DNA of 59,092 nucleotides from contig BCKE01000087.1 of assembly GCA_001600495.1 (NCBI GenBank), positions 42,975 through 102,066 of the forward strand. Direction: 5' to 3'. Source of the stretch: Pilasporangium apinafurcum. Lineage: Eukaryota > Oomycota > Peronosporomycetes > Pythiales > Pythiaceae. Below the pieces are notes generated by a model. That model was given only the letters and a program-made list of their open reading frames with translations. It ran no database searches and was not told the origin of the DNA. The translations under genes were made by a program, and so were the position numbers. Positions 48,160 through 58,801 of this stretch are shown here, piece by piece (position 1 is the stretch's first letter; the number at the start of each line of letters is the position of its first letter).

Positions 48160-48254
48160 GTCCTCTAAGTTATTACAAAGGGCACCGAGAATGTCACTCT
48201 GCTGCCATGACATAAATCCTACTGTGACATTCTCGATGCACTTGGTAATAATAC
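48160..48254. repeat. Long imperfect inverted repeat (hairpin)
   Basis: Left arm 48161-48196 and right arm 48223-48251 plus following bases. The core CGAGAATGTCAC (48185-48196) is perfectly complementary to 48223-48234; outside it, 16 more bases pair with three mismatches, and CCTCT pairs with AGAGG further out. The loop is 26 bases. Could be a foldback repeat, a terminator structure of paralogue D or a small-RNA precursor. The core 12-mer recurs at about 51,438. Confidence 0.6.
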
Positions 48255-48431
48255 AGAGGTACGATACGAAAAAGCTCGAATGTTGATTGTTTAGTAATGA
48301 GAAACGAGCAATAATTTACGACAACCCTGCATCCTGCCTACGCGCTCTTGAAATTCATTCATAGCGAGATGGTATTAGCGATGATCAATCCAAGCGTGCA
48401 AGTATACAAGCGACAGTCGGTGCCGATAATT

Positions 48432-48973
48432 TAGCAATAGAAGAGACCGCCAAAGGGAATGCCAAGTCCCCAGCTACCTCTGTACAACCCAACATCATAA
48501 GCCTTCCAGTAACCGAGTGGGTAACCCCATCCTCCCCAGCCACCGTAAGTATATCCGAAGCGGTATGGTCCGAATCCACTCCAGTTTCCCCAACCTCCTC
48601 ATTATTCCTTCTTGTCATCGGATTGCGCACCGCGAAGATCGACTTCTTTCTTGTCGGTTTGTTGTTGTCGTGGTGATTCTGGGATATACTCGGTAGTATT
48701 AGCGAGCGTTACTCCCTTGGGAAGTTCAAGTCCCTTGACCGCTTGTAGCGCTTCCTGTGGGGAGATGACGGATGATGGATTGGCTGGAGCAGCAACGTCA
48801 TCGCTGACTGCAGCATTGGTGGATGTCACACCAGTAGTGATAGTGACAAATGTATCGACAACGAAGGTAACGAAATTCATGGTGCTGTTTTGACTTGTGA
48901 AGTTAGAAGCAAGTAGCGTTGTGTTGATTTGGAGAGCAGTGATGATCGATGAATTCTTGTGAAAGTCTGTCAT
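48432..48973 (-). pseudogene. Possible secreted/Gly-Trp-rich protein gene, interrupted by two in-frame stops
   Basis: A minus-strand frame starts at ATG 48973 (or 48880, giving MNFVTFVVDTFVTITTGV, a possible signal peptide) and runs to TAA at 48602. Its product ends TDKKEVDLRGAQSDDKKE. Directly after TAA comes TGA, and the same frame then continues for about 56 codons with a strongly biased Gly/Trp/Tyr sequence (GGWGNWSGFGPYRFGYTYGG, ending LFYC) to a stop near 48432. Gly/Trp/Tyr-rich tails occur in small secreted oomycete proteins. So this is either a pseudogene with a tandem stop, or two separate frames. No family assigned. Confidence 0.45.
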
Positions 48974-50160
48974 TGTCACTGGGGGTTATGATTGGGACGT
49001 TTCTAGGCGAGAATGCGTAGTGCGTTTCTTGAAAAATGGTTGATTTTCGTTGATTTGGAAGCGATGATTGATGGTTGTTGTACTTGTGCGTGATTGACGG
49101 ATGTCAAATGTCGGATATCATGTCATGTCTTGGATACCTGATCACATCAAGTTGATTGTTGTTTATGTGTTGAATGGTGATGGCGATGGTGATGGCGTCC
49201 GTCGTGTATTCGGCCGCGTCTGTTTTCGTTCCATCCCATTCGAGTGGCGGAAGCAAGGCAGCTGTGGCGATGATGGTTTTGGTTGAAGGTCGATATGTGA
49301 TAGGTGGTTCGTCTTGGTTGTTGTTGGAGAATTGAATGTTTTGACGATGAATGAAGACGGTAGTGGTTCAAATATTAGACACTGATTACTTTAGACGCTA
49401 CTGCATCTTTTTTTGTGTTGGTAAAAAGTATTTGCTGTAGGAAATGCAACTAAACACTTATCATATTTTTTTGAACATAAATTCAATTCTCTACCCCGCT
49501 CATTATGCTTATCCCGATTTTTGTTTCCATCGCAATAATGCATATGATTGTTGATGGCAATATGAAGTAAGATGTGGCGAGGATACAAATACGTGTTTTC
49601 GCCATTGAAGTAAGAATTGGCAAAGATACATAATTGTATCTCGTCCTTCGAAGTAAGTTGTACATAACGATACAAAAACTAAAGCTATTATTTAACAAGC
49701 AATCCGCAAGTCAAGGGAGCCAAAAACAGCCTAATTCTTAGGTTGGCCAAAATCCAAAAAATCCGCTATTCGTGCTCTACGAAAATGTGTGGCAGTTCGA
49801 AACAGATCCGTCCAAGAAAACTTGTTTCCCGTGATTATTATCCAAGTCGTAGCATCCAGAGAGGAGAACTGGTACGACAAAATTTGCATTTTCTGTCAGA
49901 TGGTCATCGATTTTGCGATTCTCAAGGTCGTTCAGAACATAAAAAATACCACAATACCATTTTTGTCCAATGATATACTCTGTAGCACATAGTATGGAAC
50001 TCAAGTGCTGAAGAGTGGCTTAAGACACCAACAGTATTGCACCAATAACTCGAAGATTGCCGCCAAATTACTTGGACGACAAACACTCTTGATAATATTA
50101 GAGCTCATTTTATTCAATATGGTTAGGGTAAATGACATATATGAAACGAATTATGAATCA
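48974..50160. other. Intergenic region
   Basis: 1.2 kb; includes a GATGGx simple-sequence stretch near 49,170-49,200. No gene recognised. Confidence 0.45.
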
Positions 50161-50169
50161 AAAGAAATA

Positions 50170-50834
50170 GAGACAATAAAAATAATAAGCCAGTTTTAAA
50201 ATTAAATAAAAAAAATACGCCAACTTTTCAAAGAATAAAAAAAAATTGCCAAACTGAAAGAAAACTACGTACTCAGTGCTCAAAAGCGTAAAATTCATGA
50301 AAAATAACAATCTCAATCGAAAATATAAATCAACTATTCAGACAAAAATATGTCTCTCAACTCTGTAATTTGAACTCGTTCCTATAGCTTANTGGAAAAG
50401 CGCCACGTTCTTGCGTTGGAGATCGAGGGTTCAAATCCCTCTAGGAACGTANTTCTGAATTCATCTTGGTTTTCTCCCACACGACACAGAACTGCCAAAA
50501 ACAACTAACTATATGAAGAGTCAAGTCGCATCACTGTTTTGTTGTGGTGCACCTTCAAGTGATTGTGTGGATGGGTACAGAATAGAAATACACAAAAATC
50601 ATCAAGTGACTGTCAATGAAATGTCATGTACATTTGTATTTTCTAGGATTAAATACAACAACGAAGCATATCTGATGAATGTAAGTGAATACCTCGTTAT
50701 CACAGACTCGTCACAAAAATTAATTACGGAATTTTTCGCATTTCTTTCAGTGTGGCATATTTTTTTTATTTTTTGAAAAGTTGGCGTATTTTTTTTATTT
50801 AATTTTAAAACTGGCTTATTATTTTTATTGTCTC
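50170..50834. mobile_element. Non-autonomous DNA transposon with about 74-base terminal inverted repeats
   Basis: The left end (from 50170, GAGACAATAAAAATAATAAG) and the right end (to 50834) are near-perfect inverted repeats of about 74 bases with one mismatch. Both flanks carry the identical 9-base AAAGAAATA (50161-50169 and 50835-50843), a target-site duplication. The 665-base element has no transposase. Long TIRs plus a 9-base duplication point to the Mutator (MULE) superfamily. Its interior carries a tRNA-like sequence and a short frame (50513-50776) whose end runs into the right TIR; the frame is not recognised. Confidence 0.8.
50378..50449 (+). tRNA. tRNA-Lys(CTT)-like sequence inside the TIR element
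   Basis: Acceptor stem GTTCCTA/TAGGAAC (50378-50384 with 50442-50448), D stem GCTT/AAGC, T stem GAGGG/CCCTC with loop TTCAAAT all pair perfectly. The anticodon loop TTCTTGC would give CTT (Lys). The anticodon stem pairs only three of five bases (CCACG against GTTGG), or pairs CG/CG with a bulge, so it may be a degenerate or captured copy. One N lies in the D loop at 50392. No CCA is encoded. Confidence 0.6.
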
Positions 50835-50843
50835 AAAGAAATA

Positions 50844-51549
50844 AAAACGATGACCATCAAGCTAAAACAATGCCAAAATGGAAGCGAATACTCATCTTTG
50901 ACTGCTAATTACTCGACAACCACTAGTTCGATTTGAACGCTGTTTGCTTTGTTCANCATTACAAATAAAAAACTATCCTATGCCAAAATATTATGTGCTA
51001 AAAGGCAGTTGCGGATTTTTTGAGTTTAGGAAAACAACTGAAAACTGGCACCGTTGGCTCGCGGATTGCTTGTTAATATGAAGGGTGTAATGGGTCTGAA
51101 AACGAACTTCTGCTAGGTACGGTTGTTCATTGATTGCGGTTATGTTCGAATTGGACACTCGAACATCATTCATTCATTTCGCTTTCTGGGCAGCTTTATT
51201 AAAACAATAACTCAGTTCCTAATCTTCCTCCGAAAGAGTAAGTCTCTTTCGGTTTTCCTCTTTCCTTTCCTCTTGATTGACGACGTCTGTCGCCAATCAA
51301 TTATGCTTCCTCACTGCACAACAGTGTACGCCAGTAAAAGGGTTATCCTTTTACACCTTAGGGTGGCTAGTGGATAGTTCGATCCTTACTTCATGGCTGA
51401 GGTTCTCGAACATTATTTTCCCTTCGGGGTACGGAGGGTGACATTCTCGTTGCCAGATGTAATAAACATCAGGATTACGATAGTTTCTACTTAACCTTTA
51501 TTGATCGAGGCCAAGCTCCACTGGTGGAAATAATGAGCAATAGAGGTTA
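50844..51549. other. Repeat-like region, possible solo LTR
   Basis: The stretch 51143-51412 begins TGTTCGA and ends TCGAACA (7-base inverted ends, 270 bases), as a Copia-type LTR would, but no convincing target duplication is seen. An 18-base perfect palindrome, ATAGAGGTTAACCTCTAT, is at 51540-51557. No gene. Confidence 0.3.
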
Positions 51550-51917
51550 ACCTCTATCCTCCATTTCTCCTACCTCTAGGATGCGCTTTGAACTGATTTT
51601 TAAAGCGAGCAAATTCATGTCGATAGAAACAGAAACTTGTTTCCAATTATTCTCAATGGGCTCTTTTCAGTGTCATTCTTCTTTTCAAGAACAAATGCAA
51701 GGTGATGACAGTGCATGCCCGAGAAGATCAAGTGCGTGGAAAATCAAAGCGATTGTCCAAAAAGTGTGGCGCGGTAGTATCAATGTGAAAGAAAGGCAGA
51801 CATCACACTAGAAACATCTTTCTCAAGAATGAAAACCTATCCGTTTGAACTCATCGAATCTAGGTGTCGGAGATGTCTACTCCGCGATTCTCTACTTTCG
51901 TATCTCATATGATCTCT
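51550..51917 (+). pseudogene. TnpB/Fanzor2-like element remnant (family II, copy C)
   Basis: Shares the 5' block (palindrome variant TCCTACCTCTAGGA at 51568-51581) and following bases with copy B. Remains of the 3' end of the nuclease frame are visible (bases coding RNIFLKNEN) followed by the common 3' end and a 23-base block TACTTTCGTATCTCATATGA (51895 onward) that is also in copy B. Zinc ribbon and RuvC Asp are deleted. Confidence 0.55.
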
Positions 51918-52904
51918 TCGAGGTTCATGAACTTCAATTGCTTCGATATTGTTGCAATCATAATGCCTCATCAGTTCGCGTGGACTAAATCTAACGTTAT
52001 TCAAATGCTTTCAATCATTTTCGTTCTTTAATCTTTTTGTCACTTCAGGTTCAGAATGTTTCGTTGATTTTCTTTCGCCCCGTATTCAGCCACACAGACA
52101 AAGTGATTTACTCAAGGAGATAATGGTATGTTGAACGAACCTGCAGAGTGCATAACGTAGAGTGGAGGATGCGCCATCCAGGTAGATTACAGCGTATTTG
52201 AATTGCGCCACACATCGTAAACTGGATTCAGGTATGAGAGTTGCACAAGCACAGAACGTGGTCGTGGATTACGTGGTCGCCCTTACGCTCGCTGTGCAAT
52301 CATAAGTTGTGGCTTCGAATGTCTGTTAAATGGACCTGAGCCATGACGATGATGGAAATGCGCTCTCAGATGTTTCTGCGCACATGGCGTGATTCTTCCT
52401 CAAAGGGGTCAGAATGAAATTGATTGCTCATGTATCTTCCCAATAACGAAGTGAACTTCACTGTCTATGGTCCATGTTGAACACGAGAGAATCTTGATGG
52501 CGAGATAATTTTACAAAGCAAGGTTCATATTGAATACTATATGGAAAAAACTTGCAGTGTTCACTACCAAATACTACTTCTCTACCCTCATACATATCTT
52601 TTTATAAAAACATACCTTGCTATGTGTTGAAGACCTGTGGAACTGATTCGATCATATCTTTCTACGAACCGCGACTAAACACAGCAACGCGAAGAAAGAT
52701 GGGCATGTATTTTGCAGCAGCTGCATTAGTAAGCGACTGATCAAAAAGACAAGGTATATTTTTCTCTGTGCAGCCACCAGTCAGCAGTACGTTTTGCGAT
52801 GCACTTTAGAGCGCGATGGGCAGGAAATCGAATAAATTTCAGTCGTTGAAAGGCGACCAACCACGTGTCCAACCATTACAAAAGACACAAACTCAAGAAT
52901 AGGT
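51918..52904. other. Intergenic region
   Basis: About 1 kb with no recognisable gene. Confidence 0.45.
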
Positions 52905-52920
52905 CTCACTCTTCAATTTT
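52905..52920 (+). promoter_or_regulatory. Initiator-like element of paralogue E
   Basis: CTCACTCTTCAATTTT differs from CTCATTYYNCAWTTT-type initiators at one core position. It is 65 bases before the ATG at 52985. Confidence 0.6.
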
Positions 52921-52984
52921 CTCACTAAAGAACTATTCTGCATCATCACCAACCGCTCAACCACGCAAGAAAAAAAATAAGTGA

Positions 52985-54335
52985 ATGAGTGATGATCTGA
53001 TTGACAACCGCAACCAAGACGAAATCGCGCTCGACTATTCCAATGTCATCCCAAATGTCTCACCACTAACGGACCCCAATGTCTTTCCATGGAAAAACAT
53101 GATGGTGAAAGCAGATTTTGCCGTGAAAGTAATCGATGTTGCAGTCACTGATAAACAACAAGCGTCACTGTCACCTATCAAAACGCTAGCACTTATGGAA
53201 CCATCAGCTAGGAGCAGTTCAGGAAGCAGACCCAAAGTGAAGCTTAGGACATACACAGCACGGAAGAAAGAGATTACGAACCTACTGGAGGAATTGTCAC
53301 GCTTGGAGAATTACGTGGAATTGCTTAAATGCAACGTTTCTGTTGCTTCGAACGATGAAATGACTTCGACAAAAAAGAAGCAACTCATCAATGCGTGTTT
53401 GCGCGATAAAGTGCATCACCAGCAGTTCTTGTTGGCAAGAGTTCAGTCAGCGCTCTCGTATTATGTTGTAAGTCATGCATATGCAATATATAGCCCCAGC
53501 TTGTTCTGTCTAGTCATATTAGTATGTCTTACGACAGGGAATTGGATTATTGTAGACCTCACAGACCAGCATGCTCCCTTTCGATTCGTTTATTCATTTG
53601 GGCAAAGACCGTCATCAACGGATCGAGACACTTATTGGTCTTAAGCCTCGGCTTCTGAAGCAGGCCAAGCAATACATAGCTGAGCGAATGCAATCGCTGG
53701 ATCGAAGTTTATCGTACACGGATACAACCACCTTCTGCACTTCCAATAATGAGTATTGCGCAACCATGTTCTCCTGCGTTCCTCTCGATAATGTGGCAAG
53801 CGTCAAGCAAGTCTTTGATGCGCTTACTCGCAGAGCTCCAAGCATGGCGCGAGTAGTCTCTGGTGTCTTTGGTGATCACACAATCCGTGTGGAGGAAGAG
53901 CTGCACCACGAAGGGATCATCCACATGCGGCTTGTCCGTACGCTCTCAAATGGTTTTTCCGTGAAAAACAATCAAGTATTGTTCTCCACATACGAACATA
54001 GCAACACCAATGGCGGCGAGTGTGGAATGTTCGTGTTTGGGCCCATTGATCAAGATGACTTGGATCTATTTCATCTACACGAGTGCCTGCGGCAAGACAT
54101 TACATCCATTTTCATCATCCAAAATTGCGAGCGCGTGTTTACGAACACAAATAACCAAGCGCCAGTGCTCAACGAGGTTTCACTAATTCGTTACACATTT
54201 ATGAAGCTTCATCGAACAGAATTAAACATTCCCCACGTCGAGATGGAAACAATCCGCGACCATTTAGTACAGCGTGACTCTATTCTGCTCCAGGCTGTCC
54301 GAGATGAACTGACGAAGCAACAGCCCTCTTTGTGA
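52985..54335 (+). CDS. bZIP-like/M96-like family protein, paralogue E (two exons)
   Basis: Exons 52985-53467 and 53556-54335 with an 88-base GT-AG intron (donor GTAAGT, acceptor TGTAG); 420 residues. Blocks: LRTYTARKKEITNLLEELSR, LENYVELLKCNVS, CLRDKVHHQQFLLARVQSAL, then after the intron LPFDSFIHLGKDRHQRIETL, AKQYIAERMQSLDRS, EYCATMFSCVPLDNV, QDDLDLFHLHECLRQD and YTFMKLHRTELNI. It is more divergent: the DDLYPYSP block is DDLDLFHL. The intron sits between the helical block and FIHL, at exactly the same place as in paralogue F and absent from A-D. Convergent with F (280 bases between stops). Confidence 0.8.
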
Positions 54336-54615
54336 GTACGATCGCTTGTTATCTACATTTGCTTTTAACCTATCTATATTATACTTGTAGTCTGCTGTTT
54401 AGCCCAATTGATACTGTAGAGCACGTGCTCGATAATACAACGCTTTTCCTATCGACTTTTGATGTACCCACTCTCACGAACTCTTGTATCAGTCAGGATC
54501 GATTTCAAATTCCACAGACTGGCGATCCTATCTGAGAGAATAAAAAGAATCATTATTGATCCATCAGATCAACTAAGTGCACCGGCTTTGTCGTATTTGA
54601 CCCTAACAACAACTT

Positions 54616-55913
54616 TCACTGGCGTGAAAGCACTTCTTTGACTGCCTCGCCGAGCTTTGTGAATGTCAGTGCTAATCGATCGCGAGTGGCCACCAACACA
54701 CTATCTGGAATATCCATTTTCGTGCGTCCCACCTTCAGAAAGACGCTACGCATCAGCACAACTTCATTTCGCTCTTCCTCTGCATTCGTCACTTCATCCC
54801 AATATTTTCGTTTGTACGTCTGGACGGTGATTGCACCTGTAATGTCCTGACGAAGCCGATCCATGGGTCGATACGGATACAAGTCATCTTTGTCCACACT
54901 GACAAACGCAAACAGACCCGTTTCACGTATATCACCATCATTAACTTGTCGACTAAAGTCAGAGATCACGATTTGGTTAAACTCAACTTTTACGCCTATG
55001 TGAAGAGACCGAAGGAGTCGTTTCTGGATGATTCCTTCGTCATGCACTTCGTCTTCGACACAGCTGGAAAAATCGCCCTGTTCATCCGCGGTGTTATTCG
55101 CCATATTGGCGATACAGACGTTGACAGCATCAAAGACTCTTCTTACACTAGTAATCCCATGAAGAGGAATCACACTAAACATGGAGGCACAATAGTCCCC
55201 ATCACGCGTGACAAACTTGGAATAATCAGTGCATGGCCGACTTGGGTCAGCAAATCGACTGCGCTCTTCCATGTATCGCTTGATGTGGTTAAGTATGCGA
55301 GGTTTCAAATCCCGGAGAGTCTCGATGCGCTTTTGTTGGTCTTTACTCAAGTGAACAAACGAATTGAACGGCACAATCTTGGTCTGTGCTAACTAGAAGC
55401 GACAGCAATTATGAGTGCGATGTACAAGCAGCCTGAAAGCATAGAAGATGTATTACGGCTTACCGTGTAAAACGACAGCTTGGCTTGTACCCTTGCGATC
55501 AGAAACAGCCGCTGGTGTACTTTTTCGCGCAGATATTCATTCACAAGATGCTTTTTCTCCATCGACCCGCTCTGGTCATTCGTATCAGCGGCCTGTTGTT
55601 TGAGATACTCCGCATACCGCCTTAATTGCTGAATCTCAGTCTGGAGTTGCTCGATTTCATTCTTGCGCTCGTTGTACGTCCGTATTCGCTTCTGTCCATT
55701 TGGTAAAGTCGAATTAGTGCCTGTACTTCGTTGTTCTTGGTGTGATAACGCAGTGTCACCCATCTCGATGTCTGTGTCCTCAGCTTGAGAAGCACATGTA
55801 CCACTAAATCGTTCATCTAGCGGTAGCGCTTGGCGAGTGTTTGAAGCAGAAAGCTCCGAACAATCATCCACTGCGCGCTTGGGAGGTACACGGTAGTCCA
55901 TCAGCGTCAGCAT
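54616..55913 (-). CDS. bZIP-like/M96-like family protein, paralogue F (two exons)
   Basis: Exons 55464-55913 and 54616-55392 (71-base GT-AG intron); 408 residues from MLTLMDYRV. Upstream the frame stays open, but without ATG. Blocks: RIRTYNERKNEIEQLQTEIQ, LRRYAEYLKQQAADTNDQSG, YLREKVHQRLFLIARVQAKL, then VPFNSFVHLSKDQQKRIETL, IKRYMEERSRFADPS, GDYCASMFSVIPLHGI, DDLYPYRPMDRLRQD. The KLHR block is KVGR (SVFLKVGRTKMDIP). The intron matches paralogue E. An initiator-like site on the minus strand at 55948-55961 supports this start. Confidence 0.8.
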
Positions 55914-55947
55914 AGGCCCTGCTTGAGTGGCTGACTTGGCTGGGGGG

Positions 55948-55961
55948 AAAAGAAGAAATGA
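55948..55961 (-). promoter_or_regulatory. Initiator-like element of paralogue F
   Basis: On the minus strand TCATTTCTTCTTTT matches 12 of 14 positions of the initiator core, 35 bases before the ATG at 55913. Confidence 0.45.
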
Positions 55962-57669
55962 ACAGTGTAGGATTTTGAGCCGAGCGTCTACAAACACATA
56001 CCTACACCGTTGTAAGTGCGAAAGGGTTTTCAGGGGATGATCATCACACCATCCTTCGCCTAATGTTCTCGTTTTTCCTCCTGTTTCTGTATTCGTTCTT
56101 GATCTCTTGGTGACTACGTGACACCAGTCAGTCGAACATGTGTGCGTTGTTTTTGCTCACAAGCCCCCATCTATTTCAGCGCATTTGGTCGTTTTATGCA
56201 ATCACCGCTAAGGTTCATGCACATGACTACTCCCATAAAATAGCACACACTGCTTACATTTGAAAGCAAATTTAGCACATTCTTGAGTTTGTTGAGAATG
56301 CCCAAGAGAACCACAAAAAACAAACAAAACACTTCAAATGTTAAAGCAAATAAAGCTTCACCGCACTTTCCGTGTTACGATGTAACACATAATGATACAC
56401 ACGTATTCATATGTGAAAGTATGTCAGTCTGACGACGATGACGTAGAGAGAGAACATCCGGCGGACGTTTAGAACAATGTTGATGCCCAAACATGCGCAT
56501 GTCTGTGTTGCCCCTGTCCAAACGAATAGAATGATGAACTTTGGCATTGTATTTGTGCTATTTTATGGTGAAGGATGAGTTGGATGGCTGACTGTTCTTA
56601 TGGTACGACTCTCTTTTTCCCCCCAAATGACGCCACACGAGAAGAAAGAGATAGGATTGGCTAAATGTTACATTGTTATTATAGACTCACTTTGAACAGA
56701 CGAGTGATTGTGCAGTGAAGATAATCGCGATTTGGTAAATCTGTGCACGACAACTACTTGCCAAGTGTTACAAGTCAATTGCTCGACTGTACATTTGGCT
56801 TACAGATTCCGGTCAACCGTGCTTGGGTTAGTTAGAGTTATAGAATAGTGTGGTAAAAGTAAAGCACAAGAAACGTTACATTGATTAGGTATCTTATTGT
56901 CACATCAATTGCTTGGCTTCTCCATATTGGTACACGACATAATTTATGCCATTGGCTGTAGTCGTCAACGAGCAATTGTTCACGGATATGATGTCGTTCC
57001 TCTTTGTTGAATTTCTGGTAAGGGCAATCAGTTAACCCTTTTTTGCACAGAGCGTCATCTTTTTGTACTTCTTTGCAATGTTGACGAGTTTACCTCGAAG
57101 AGGTACAGTAAGAAGAAGAGGATAAATGCCGTAAAGGTATTTACATATGAGCGATTTTCAAAAAAGAGATAGTTATTTTTTTCAAGAAAATGATCACTCT
57201 GCGACATGAAAGAATAATTTAGTGAATTTCTCGGGGAAACCAAATTTTGTGTTTTTGTCGAAATTTCACAAGTATAAAAAAATCATATACACAAAAGCCA
57301 GGAAAGCACATTCGTCAAAGAGGTGGAAGAGGAAAATATATATGACAAAGAAAGTGAATCCAAAGGACCTCCCAAGAAATGCCCAAGAATCATCATTGAG
57401 TATGCGATTTGACAGTTATTGCCACGGCAAGAAATCGACACCGAGAATGATAATTGATGTAGCGTCGCTAATATATTTTGATATTTATGATATCTTAAAT
57501 ACATAAATTAGAGATAAAGAAAGCAAAAATTCTCATGGAAAGAGAGTAAATTAATTACCCTTATAGGATTTTTAGCTTTTCTGCAAAATTCTCTCTTAAT
57601 CTATATTATTATTTTATTGTAATAGGAGATTTTCTTGGATATTTTTTCAAAGTCATTTTTCAGATCTAC
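55962..57669. other. Gene-poor region
   Basis: 1.7 kb, AT-rich towards the right, with only chance frames. Confidence 0.45.
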
Positions 57670-58150
57670 ACTATTTTTAACCTTTATTCCCCCACTTCTC
57701 CCACCGGTGGGATATACTTTGACGTGTTTTTTCTCCCTATCGATAGAAACCTGTTTCCAATTCTCCGCAATGAGCGTCATTCTTCTTTTCAAGAAAGAAT
57801 GCGAAGTGATGAGAATGCATGTCCGAGGAGATCGAATGCGTAGAGAATCAAAGTGACTGTCCAGAAAACATGGTACGATAGTATCGGTGCGAAAGGAAGG
57901 CAAGCATCATAGATACGACTGTAAGGAGCACTTTACAACAAAGACTTGTTCTCAATGTGGGAGAGTCAACCACGCAATGAAGTATCAGAAAGTCTTTCAG
58001 TGCTCTCACTGCAAGTTCATTCTCGATAGGGATGTCAATGCTGTGAGGAACATCTTTCTTGAGAATGAGCACCTACTCTCCTGGATTCATCGAGTCCAGG
58101 TGTTGGAGACGCCTACTCTGCAGTGTCTAGTCTAAGCTAGCTTTTGTTAG
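57670..58150 (+). pseudogene. TnpB/Fanzor2-like element remnant (family II, copy D) with intact zinc ribbon
   Basis: 5' end: TTTATTCCCCC block and palindrome TCCCACCGGTGGGA (57699-57712), as in copy A. The frame ending at 58135 codes KEHFTTKTCSQCGRVNHAMK, then FQCSHCKFILDRDVNAVRNI: both CxxC pairs of the zinc ribbon and the third RuvC motif are intact, unlike in other copies. The frame has no ATG at its beginning and lacks the first RuvC motif and N-terminal domain, so it cannot be an active nuclease. Near the 3' end CCTGGATTC-ATC-GAGTCCAGG (58080-58100) forms a 9-pair hairpin. The 3' block TAAGCTAGCTTTTG is shared with copy B. Confidence 0.7.
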
Positions 58151-58801
58151 TTAAATCGAATCTGAACAATAATGGCTGATATAGTTGTCTCATATTTATT
58201 GATATTGTTCATATACATGGTAAATATAGACCTCTATATAAGAACTGAATTGGGATAGGACATTAATACAAACCTCTAAGTAGGTTAGAATTGATATATA
58301 AATCCGTTGAGTGTAATTTATGCCATTGAGAGCTCTAATGCGAGTAGCTGGAGAGTCAATATTTGATGTTCGTGCATATAGTACTCCAGGAATTAATCTT
58401 AAAAGTATAGAACACTGTTACACATCACTTAGTTTCGATTTATAGGCACACTTAATTGAGCGTCTAATGCTACATGACCAGGCCTGTGACGATCACTTGG
58501 TTTCCGAGACGCTGATTGGACAAAAGTCGACTTGGAGGGCTTTGATTGGATGAAATACGACGAACTTGAACTGACGTTGGTGGGCGGAGGTGGCAACTTG
58601 ATGGCAAANTGAAAAGTGAATTANATGGAGGACTTAGTTCGCTAGCACTACATCTAAGCTCCCGTTGAATGCATGTTTTCCTAATCTGATTACGATCAGC
58701 TTTCTACTTTCTTCTTTTACACATGTATTTATATGCAACTATGTATTTCTGACTATTTTCCTTCTTAATGTATTAAAATGACTTAAGGTATGTAATGTCG
58801 T

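Noticed and set aside
49160-49200. GATGGT-type simple repeat as a possible regulatory array
   Set aside because: Short and imperfect; simple-sequence slippage explains it.
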